A stretch of DNA of 13,360 nucleotides from an uncultured Eubacteriales bacterium (GTDB taxonomy: Bacteria > Bacillota > Clostridia > Christensenellales > UBA1242). The stretch's first letter is position 1. Each line of letters starts with the position of its first letter. The position numbers and the translations under genes were made by a program. Positions 1 through 5,662 of the stretch are shown piece by piece. The stretch lies in NCBI GenBank assembly GCA_948971535.1, contig CARFEX010000011.1, positions 1,438 to 14,797 of the forward strand. Reading direction: 5' to 3'. The notes beneath the pieces were generated by a model. The model ran no database searches and had not been told where the DNA came from. It was given only the letters and a program-made list of their open reading frames with translations.

Positions 1-1
1 A

Positions 2-1117
2 AGTTCAGATAAAATAGAGAGAAAATTAACAAAGATAAAAAAGAAAACTTTATCAAAAGGCTTTTGGATACGAGTTTCTTTATCTGCTTTTATTATCATA
101 GCGACAGTTGTGACTTTTATATTATGTGGAGGTTTGTATGTTTTTGATGCATTTAAACCCAATGACAATTATACTAGTCAGGACTTTGAAATCCATTATA
201 TAGATGTTGGTCAAGGTGATGCAACACTTATTAAACTGCCTGATGATAAACTTGTACTTATTGACACAGGTGAAGCCACAGCAGGAGAAACACTTGTAAA
301 TTATATTTCAAGTTTTATGAATAATAAACGTTTTAAAGTGATTGATTATCTTATATTTACTCATCAAGATACCGACCATATTGGTTCTGGTAAAAAAGTT
401 CTTGAAGAGTTTCAAGTTAATTGTGTATATCGTCCTATGCAATTATCTCAATATGAAATTTTGAACAATCTAGTAATAAATGTTAATTATCCTGCTTCTA
501 CCAGTAAAACATATTCTTCCCTTATTGAAATGGTTTATAAAGAACCTAACTGCGAAATGCGGTATTCTCAAATGGGCGAAAGCATAGTTGGCGATAGGTA
601 TGAGTTTAATTTTCTTTCGCCCTGGCCAGAGTTAATCAATGACAATACTAAAAATAATAATTTCAGTCCTATAATCATGTTAGAGTATAATTCAAAGAAA
701 TTTTTATTCACAGGTGATGCAGAGAGCATAATAGAAAATAAGGTGGCTGAAAAATATGGTTATCAACTTAAGGCGGATGTTTATAAGGTAGGCCACCATG
801 GTTCAGATACTTCATCAAAAGCTGATTTCTTAAAAAAGGTTAATCCAACGTACTCAGTGATTTCAGTTGGTGAAAATAATCAATATAATCTACCAAACAA
901 CAAGGTTATAGAGAGGCTTAAAAATGTAGGCAGTCAAATTATGATGACAGCAGAACTAGGAACAATAATCTTTGCAGTAAATGAAAATTTTGAGATTGTT
1001 ATACTATCACATACAGCCCCAAAATATGATGTAGTATTGATTGTTGTAATTGGCTTTGTATTATTAATGATGGTTTGGGGAATAAAAATAAAGAAAAAGA
1101 AAAGACAAAGAAAATAA
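2..1117 (+). CDS. Membrane-anchored ComEC-type metallo-beta-lactamase protein, 5' truncated
   Basis: Partial gene: the frame is open to the left edge and has no ATG, GTG or TTG before the GTG at 110, so the true start lies upstream. That GTG falls inside a membrane helix and is not a credible start. Visible in order: a lysine-rich stretch (nt 23-58), a hydrophobic helix (about nt 62-142), then a metallo-beta-lactamase domain. It carries the ComEC C-domain signature DVGQGDA, the metal motif HQDTDH (nt 362-379), an FTGDAE motif with the bridging Asp at nt 716-718, and GHHGSD with its His pair at nt 794-799. A second hydrophobic helix (about nt 1028-1084) leads to a basic tail KIKKKKRQRK. The family hydrolyses phosphoesters or nucleic acid, and in ComEC serves DNA uptake. 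The inferred topology puts the enzyme outside the membrane between two anchors. It could be the end of a full ComEC, but the basic N-terminal stretch and C-terminal helix fit a stand-alone homologue better. Confidence 0.85.
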   Translation, partial: SSDKIERKLTKIKKKTLSKGFWIRVSLSAFIIIATVVTFILCGGLYVFDAFKPNDNYTSQDFEIHYIDVGQGDATLIKLPDDKLVLIDTGEATAGETLVNYISSFMNNKRFKVIDYLIFTHQDTDHIGSGKKVLEEFQVNCVYRPMQLSQYEILNNLVINVNYPASTSKTYSSLIEMVYKEPNCEMRYSQMGESIVGDRYEFNFLSPWPELINDNTKNNNFSPIIMLEYNSKKFLFTGDAESIIENKVAEKYGYQLKADVYKVGHHGSDTSSKADFLKKVNPTYSVISVGENNQYNLPNNKVIERLKNVGSQIMMTAELGTIIFAVNENFEIVILSHTAPKYDVVLIVVIGFVLLMMVWGIKIKKKKRQRK

Positions 1118-1135
1118 ATTTTTCAATTATAAATT

Positions 1136-1163
1136 TTGATTATTGAATTTTTTGTGTTATATT
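1136..1163 (+). promoter_or_regulatory. Sigma-A promoter with extended -10, probably leaderless
   Basis: TTGATT (1136-1141), a 16-base spacer and TATATT (1158-1163), with TG at 1155-1156 forming an extended -10 TGtTATATT. Six bases follow before the ATG at 1170, so the expected transcription start is the A of the start codon. There is no Shine-Dalgarno sequence. Confidence 0.55.
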
Positions 1164-1169
1164 ATAACT

Positions 1170-1646
1170 ATGAAAGAAGAAAAGAAACCTATCAATATCG
1201 TTTTTGTTGCTCTTGATAGCAAACTAGCTAATAATGTTTCTTCTATGGTTTCAGAAAAGCTAGGTATGTTTTTCTCGGATAGCAAAGACTATATTGAATA
1301 TGACCTATATGATAGCAAGGCGGTATTAAATAATTGTGGGGTTGATTATCTCAAAGATAGGGAAACAAAGGCATTAAAAAATCTATTGTCGTTTCATAAT
1401 TTAGTAGTAAACTGCAATTTTGACCTATTTAAACACAATAGAAAACTTTTTACTAACAAGTCACTCATTTGTTATCTAAAATTACCACAAAACGCCTTGC
1501 AAAAGTCAGAGGTAGTAAATAGGTTATCTTATCTTAGTCATGACGAATATCTATCAAAAAATTGTGATGTTCAGATAGAATTAAAAAGTTCAAATATAAA
1601 TGTTGCAGTAAAACGTACATTGGAAGTTTTAGAGGAGTCATTATGA
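1170..1646 (+). CDS. Degenerate shikimate-kinase-like protein
   Basis: 158 aa from the ATG at 1170. An in-frame TTG at 1143 would add nine residues but lies upstream of the predicted transcription start. The protein aligns without gaps, from memory, to the first 30 or so residues of E. coli AroK: NIVFV at 9-13, then LGMFFSDS at 31-38 matching LNMEFYDS. Later blocks also fit the shikimate kinase fold: KDRE at 62-65 (AroK RDRE), VVNCN at 79-83 (AroK region of TGGGS), and YLKLPQNAL at 102-110 (the strand before the lid). Every catalytic motif has been replaced. The Walker A GPMGAGKST reads ALDSKLANN (14-22), with Ala for the Lys; the substrate Asp of YDSD is Lys39; and GGG is NCN. ATP binding is therefore unlikely. 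It may be a regulatory or structural pseudo-enzyme. The stop overlaps the transketolase start (ATGA), so the two are translationally coupled. The family assignment rests on pattern and length alone. Confidence 0.6.
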   Translation: MKEEKKPINIVFVALDSKLANNVSSMVSEKLGMFFSDSKDYIEYDLYDSKAVLNNCGVDYLKDRETKALKNLLSFHNLVVNCNFDLFKHNRKLFTNKSLICYLKLPQNALQKSEVVNRLSYLSHDEYLSKNCDVQIELKSSNINVAVKRTLEVLEESL

Positions 1647-3613
1647 AAATATCAGAAAAAGCATTAAATTATCTTAAGTCTATTACAGCACAAGCTATAA
1701 CCAATTCAGGTTCAGGTCATACAGGCTCTTCGCTTGGTATGTCTTCATTTATGTTAGCACTTTTCAAAAACCATTATATCTTTGATATTTCAGATACAGA
1801 CTTTTTGAATAGAGATAGATTGGTTTTTTCTGCGGGACATGCCTGCCCAGTGTATTACTCATTACTTTCTATGTTTGGCTTTGATGTAACACTACAAGAC
1901 CTTAAAAATTTACGTAAATTCGGTTCTCGTACGCCCGGTCATCCTGAATATGGTACAACTGATGGAGTAGAAGTTAGCACAGGACCTCTCGGTCAAGGTA
2001 TTGCAAATGCTGTTGGTATGGCTCTTGCTGAGAGTATACTTGAAGAAAGATTTAACTCAGTTGGCTTTCCAGTTATAGATAATTATACATACTGCGTTGC
2101 AAGTGATGGTGACCTTATGGAAGGTGTGGCAATGGAAGCTTGCTCATTAGCTGGAACTTTACGATTAAAACGTCTGGTGGTTTTGTATGATAACAATGAT
2201 GTCACAATAGACGGAAATCTGCAAATTACAAATAGAGAGAATATAGCAAAAAAATTTAAAGCTATGGGTTGGAACGTAATCAAAGTTAGAAATGGAAATA
2301 AGTTCTCAGCATGTAGCATGGCAATAGGTAAAGCAAAAAAATCAGATAAGCCAACTTTGATAATCTTTAAAACTACAATAGGAATAGGAACTGCAAAAGC
2401 AGGAACATCATCCATTCATGGTATAGCACTTAATAGTGAAGAATTAAAAGTATTCAATGAAAAATTGGGAGTAGTTGAAAAGTTTTATATTCCAAACGAT
2501 GTCCGTGATTGGTGTATGGCATCGTCTAGACGTGGAAAACTTTACCATGAAAAATGGAATCAAGAACTTGCGGTATATAGTAATACAAATCCAGATTTAT
2601 ATAAAGAGTTTACAAATTTCTTTGATAGAAAAAAGGTGGATATTGAAAAGATAGCTAAAAACTCCTATAAGTGGGAGGAACTTAGTGGTAGAGCTTTTAA
2701 TAAGATTGTTCTCAATGAAATATCAGAAAGATTACATCAAGTGGTTGGAGGAACAGCTGACGTAACACCTTCATCATTAGCATTTCTTGACAATGCTTCA
2801 AAGTATCAAGACGGAAATCGTAGAGGGAGAAATATAAATTTTGGTGTTAGGGAACATGCTATGGCAGGGATTTGTAATGGAATTGCTCTATACGAAGATT
2901 TTATTCCATTCTGTTCAACATTCTTAGCATTTTCTAACTATATGCTTCCAGCTATGCGTATGTCGGCTATGATGCACCTAGATGTAACATATATTTTCAC
3001 ACATGATAGTATTCATGTTGGTGAAGACGGACCTTCACATCAACCAATAGAACAGCTTGCACAACTTCGTTCAATTATAGGTCTTAAAACATTTAGACCA
3101 TGTGATGCAAATGAACTTATAGCAAGTTACAAATTTATTGTAGAAAACAACGGCCCATGTGCAATGATTTTGTCAAGACAGAAGATGAAACTTGTTGAAA
3201 ATACTTCATATAAGGATGCATGTAGTGGCGGATATATTGTTAAAAAAGCCAAAAAGAATGCAGATATAGTAATTTATGCAACAGGTAGCGAAGTAGCTCT
3301 TGCAGTAGAAGTTGCAAAGGAACTTGATAAAAAGTACGATGTTTCAGTTGTATCAATGCCTTGTATAGAAGTGTTTGAAGAGCAATCTCCATCGTATCAA
3401 AATAAAGTTTTACAAAAGGAAGCAAAGCTTCGTGTTTCAATAGAAGCTTCAAACGATAAAGTTTGGTATAAATATATTGGAGATGAAGGTTTGTATATCG
3501 GTGTCGATAAATATATGACCAGCGGAGAGGGGTCATTGGTATACGAAAAAGCAGGTTTCAATGTAAAAGAGATAGTAAGAAAAATCCAACGCAAACTTAG
3601 CAATAACAAATAA
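1643..3613 (+). CDS. tkt: Transketolase
   Basis: 656 aa, normal for the family (about 660). Transfers two-carbon ketol units between sugar phosphates using thiamine diphosphate and Mg2+, linking glycolysis with the non-oxidative pentose phosphate pathway and supplying ribose-5-P and erythrose-4-P; cytosolic homodimer. N-terminal cofactor domain: SGHTGSSLGMS (24-34), RDRLVFSAGHACPVYY (58-72), GPLGQGIANAVGMALAE (114-130) and the ThDP/Mg motif SDGDLMEG (154-161). Pyrimidine domain: GVREHAM (401-407) with catalytic Glu404, and THDSIHVGEDGPSHQP (453-468). A C-terminal transketolase domain follows. Oddities: the usual GHPG is GHTG and the usual GDG is SDG. The ATG at 1643 overlaps the preceding stop and has a strong site AGAGGAG (1631-1637) five bases upstream, so expression probably follows that of the preceding gene. 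The distinctive THDSIHVGEDGPSHQP block and C-terminal domain argue against DXP synthase. Confidence 0.96.
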   Translation: MKISEKALNYLKSITAQAITNSGSGHTGSSLGMSSFMLALFKNHYIFDISDTDFLNRDRLVFSAGHACPVYYSLLSMFGFDVTLQDLKNLRKFGSRTPGHPEYGTTDGVEVSTGPLGQGIANAVGMALAESILEERFNSVGFPVIDNYTYCVASDGDLMEGVAMEACSLAGTLRLKRLVVLYDNNDVTIDGNLQITNRENIAKKFKAMGWNVIKVRNGNKFSACSMAIGKAKKSDKPTLIIFKTTIGIGTAKAGTSSIHGIALNSEELKVFNEKLGVVEKFYIPNDVRDWCMASSRRGKLYHEKWNQELAVYSNTNPDLYKEFTNFFDRKKVDIEKIAKNSYKWEELSGRAFNKIVLNEISERLHQVVGGTADVTPSSLAFLDNASKYQDGNRRGRNINFGVREHAMAGICNGIALYEDFIPFCSTFLAFSNYMLPAMRMSAMMHLDVTYIFTHDSIHVGEDGPSHQPIEQLAQLRSIIGLKTFRPCDANELIASYKFIVENNGPCAMILSRQKMKLVENTSYKDACSGGYIVKKAKKNADIVIYATGSEVALAVEVAKELDKKYDVSVVSMPCIEVFEEQSPSYQNKVLQKEAKLRVSIEASNDKVWYKYIGDEGLYIGVDKYMTSGEGSLVYEKAGFNVKEIVRKIQRKLSNNK

Positions 3614-3658
3614 ATAGACAATTATTTATCCAATAAAACATTTTTTTTGGGTCATAAC

Positions 3659-3698
3659 AAAAATACCTCTAGTATAATATAATTAAAGAGGTATTTTT
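3659..3698 (+). promoter_or_regulatory. 12-bp perfect inverted repeat enclosing a -10 box and the SD site
   Basis: Arms AAAAATACCTCT (3659-3670) and AGAGGTATTTTT (3687-3698) are exact reverse complements. The 16-base loop holds TATAAT (3673-3678), the probable -10 of the gene starting at 3700; no good -35 lies at the right distance. The right arm contains AGAGG (3687-3691), that gene's ribosome binding site, eight bases before its ATG. Read as RNA from transketolase, the structure is a hairpin ending in six U (3694-3699) and could be an AT-rich terminator or a block on the ribosome site. RNA started at the internal promoter would lack the left arm and leave the site free. It could instead be a protein operator. 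Confidence 0.6.
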
Positions 3699-3699
3699 T

Positions 3700-4653
3700 A
3701 TGTTTGATAAAAAAAGTTTGGTTTTGCTTTCTGCAAAAGGAGGAAACGAAAAGGCTGTTCTTTCTATGCAATGCGAAAGAAATATGCTTTCTGGCAAGCT
3801 CCGTTTGTACAGTTTTGGGTCTGAACCAAAGGGCATAATAAGCCTTGGGATTTTTGATAAAAGCAAGGTAGTTAAAGCAGGATTAACCAAAATTTCACCT
3901 ATGCTTTTCTCATTTCAGACTCAAATTGAAAATTTACCACAGGATTTTTCATGTGCAGTGGTAAACTTTGTAGGCGGAGAGCCAACACCTTTATTATTCG
4001 GTACAACTGAAGGTCAAAGTGATAAAGAAGAGGTTTTTGACAATGTTATAGCTTCTTTACAAAGTGCTAAAACTATGAGTGATGTTGAAAAAGTGCTTGA
4101 CGAAAATGGAATAGATTATGATGAAGAAGAAAAGGAAGAAATTGCAAACCTCATAGATAAAGAACTTTCAGATTGTGATGATTGCACTGAGGAAAAATGC
4201 AAAGAATGCAAGTATCGAAAATTTTATTATTCTCATATTTCATCTTTGTCAGAAGAAGAAGTTGATTTTATTGAAGATAAACCTGATGAAATTTATAGAA
4301 AACCCAACGAAAGCTATGCCTTTTATGATGAAATTAGACCTCAAGTTGAAAAACTATTTGAAAATAACCAGTCAGAAGACTATCTAGAAAAACTTATACC
4401 AAATTCCAAATGGGTCAAAGTTCAATTTGAAGAAAGTGGCGATTATTATGTGTTTGGACTAATTTATGCAGATGAAAAATTAAAATATGTTTGTTATGGA
4501 GTGCCCGGTATATATCAAAAACAACCACCACGTGAACTTTCAGGATATCCTGTGTGGTTCCCACTTGACGAGGAAAGGAATGAAGGTTTTGGTTATTGGC
4601 TAACATATCAAGATGCAAATAGTGGAGAAAGTGTAAGAGCGATTGTAGAATAA
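3700..4653 (+). CDS. Acidic protein of unknown function with four-cysteine knuckle
   Basis: 317 aa; I recognise the general look from hypothetical proteins of anaerobic Clostridia but know no function. Three parts are visible. Residues 1-105 form a compact domain with KLRLYSFG (33-40), GIISLGIF (45-52), VVKAGLTK (57-64) and VVNFVGGEP (87-95). Residues 106-200 are very acidic and probably helical, interrupted by a Cys knuckle C159-x2-C162-x4-C167-x2-C170 followed by KYRKFYY, a likely zinc or redox-responsive site. Residues 205-317 form a second domain with LIPNSKWVKV (232-241), YYVFGLIY (249-256), YVCYGVPG (263-270) and FGYWLTYQDA (297-306). There is no signal peptide or membrane helix, so it is cytosolic. 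The ATG at 3700 follows AGAGG by eight bases. The gene has its own promoter and terminator and appears monocistronic. Four clustered cysteines recall Hsp33, but their spacing and central position do not match it. Confidence 0.85.
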   Translation: MFDKKSLVLLSAKGGNEKAVLSMQCERNMLSGKLRLYSFGSEPKGIISLGIFDKSKVVKAGLTKISPMLFSFQTQIENLPQDFSCAVVNFVGGEPTPLLFGTTEGQSDKEEVFDNVIASLQSAKTMSDVEKVLDENGIDYDEEEKEEIANLIDKELSDCDDCTEEKCKECKYRKFYYSHISSLSEEEVDFIEDKPDEIYRKPNESYAFYDEIRPQVEKLFENNQSEDYLEKLIPNSKWVKVQFEESGDYYVFGLIYADEKLKYVCYGVPGIYQKQPPRELSGYPVWFPLDEERNEGFGYWLTYQDANSGESVRAIVE

Positions 4654-4666
4654 TTCGCTCTTTTTT
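4635..4666 (+). terminator. Intrinsic terminator overlapping the stop codon
   Basis: AAGAGCGA (4635-4642) pairs with TCGCTCTT (4655-4662) around a 12-base loop, followed by T to 4666. The left arm lies in the last codons of the preceding gene, and its TAA stop (4651-4653) is in the loop. Confidence 0.75.
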
Positions 4667-4670
4667 AGAA

Positions 4671-4676
4671 TATAAT
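4671..4676 (+). promoter_or_regulatory. Probable -10 box for the hydrolase gene
   Basis: Perfect TATAAT directly after the terminator and 18 bases before the ATG at 4695. No convincing -35 lies 16-18 bases upstream. The short leader carries the ribosome site GAGGG. Confidence 0.4.
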
Positions 4677-4694
4677 TTCCATAGTGAGGGCAAA

Positions 4695-5627
4695 ATGCAA
4701 GTATTTTCTATTGTAATGATAATAATCTTATCAATTTTATTGTTGTATTTGTTGCTATATACTTTAATAGGTTATCTGTGTTATAAAGCCTCTCTCGCTC
4801 GCAAAAGTACTGGCAAAAAATTATCTAGATTAAATCGTAAACTTAAAAGGAAAGAAGAGCAGCCTGATACATCATGGTGGCAAACCCAAAAAATAGAAGA
4901 TTTATATTTGCAAAGTGATGACGGATTAAAGCTCTATGGTCATTTTATAGATAGAAATTCAAATATTACAGTAATATTAATTCATGGCTATGGTAGTTGT
5001 TGGCATCAACTGGCAGAGCAAGCAAAAATGTTTTATTCAAGAGGATATAACGTGCTTGCAGTTGAATGTCGTGCTCACGGTAAAAGTGAAGGCTATATGG
5101 TCGGCATGGGCTGGCTTGATAGACTTGACTTGTTAAAATGGATTGATTTATTAGTAGAACGAAATAATAATTGTAAAATTGTCCTTTATGGTGTTTCTAT
5201 GGGTGCAAGTACTGTCTGTATGACACTTGGCGAAAAACTTCCAAACAATGTTACCTGTGCGATAGAAGATTGTGGTTTTGATAATGTATACAAAGAGTTC
5301 TCTTATGTTTATCATAAAAAACTTAAATTCACAAGCCCAGCAATATTCAAAATCTTTACAAGCTTTGTAAAAAGAGCTAGGAACTTTGACCTCAAAGATG
5401 GTGATGCATGCAAGCAACTTAAAAAATCCAAAACTCCACTTTTGTTAATTCATGGTAGCAATGATAAATTTGTGCCAACAGAAATGGTTTATAGACTAGC
5501 GGAGAGCTGTGCAAGCTCAAAAGAGATATATATCTGTGAGGGTGCAACGCATGCAGAAAGTTTTAAACTAGACCCTCAAACTTATCAAAGAAAGGTATAT
5601 TCCTTTCTTTCAAAATATTGCAGTTAA
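4695..5627 (+). CDS. Membrane-anchored alpha/beta hydrolase
   Basis: 310 aa. The N-terminus has a hydrophobic helix (about 4-27) followed by a Lys/Arg-rich segment (31-53), giving an N-terminal anchor with the catalytic domain probably facing the cytoplasm by the positive-inside rule. The serine-hydrolase core is complete: oxyanion-region HGYG (97-100), AVECRAHGKSEG (122-133), nucleophile motif GVSMG with Ser168, acid Asp257 in LLIHGSNDKFVP, and His286 in CEGATHAESF. It resembles the clostridial and bacillar group of BAAT/AB-hydrolase-1-type proteins annotated as alpha/beta hydrolase or esterase; the substrate cannot be read from sequence. The start has GAGGG five bases upstream. It sits between its own -10 box and a bidirectional hairpin, so is probably transcribed alone. 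A perfect 9-bp hairpin (5587-5610) lies inside its final codons without a T run. Confidence 0.92.
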   Translation: MQVFSIVMIIILSILLLYLLLYTLIGYLCYKASLARKSTGKKLSRLNRKLKRKEEQPDTSWWQTQKIEDLYLQSDDGLKLYGHFIDRNSNITVILIHGYGSCWHQLAEQAKMFYSRGYNVLAVECRAHGKSEGYMVGMGWLDRLDLLKWIDLLVERNNNCKIVLYGVSMGASTVCMTLGEKLPNNVTCAIEDCGFDNVYKEFSYVYHKKLKFTSPAIFKIFTSFVKRARNFDLKDGDACKQLKKSKTPLLLIHGSNDKFVPTEMVYRLAESCASSKEIYICEGATHAESFKLDPQTYQRKVYSFLSKYCS

Positions 5628-5630
5628 ATA

Positions 5631-5662
5631 AAAAAACATCGTGAAATTTCACGATGTTTTTT
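5631..5662. terminator. Bidirectional terminator between convergent genes
   Basis: A perfect 32-base palindrome: six A, CATC, GTGAAATTTCAC, GATG, six T. It gives a GC-containing stem with a T run on either strand. It begins four bases after the hydrolase stop, and its right end overlaps the stop codon of the oxidoreductase gene (5661-5663 on the minus strand), so it should stop both transcripts. Confidence 0.9.

Noticed and set aside
110..1117. GTG at 110 as the start of the first gene
   Set aside because: The frame is open to the left edge and the GTG falls in the middle of a hydrophobic helix preceded by a basic segment; the gene must begin outside the window.
2083..2415. Minus-strand reading frame inside transketolase, and similar ones at 3240-3621, 4415-4693, 5151-5417, 10074-10337, 11213-11470, 11860-12066 and 12190-12435
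   Set aside because: They lie opposite well-supported genes, have no ribosome sites or recognisable motifs, and have the composition expected of antisense shadows.
3610..3629. ATAAATA/TATTTAT hairpin after transketolase as its terminator
   Set aside because: The stem is only A-T pairs and the T run is 12 bases away; it would be too weak.
3700..4653. Hsp33 chaperone identity suggested by four clustered cysteines
   Set aside because: Hsp33 has C-x-C and C-x2-C near the C-terminus; here the cysteines are central with a different spacing and the flanking domains do not match.
5587..5610. Perfect 9-bp hairpin AAAGAAAGG/CCTTTCTTT as a terminator
   Set aside because: It lies within the hydrolase coding region, lacks a T run after it, and a much better hairpin follows at 5631-5662.
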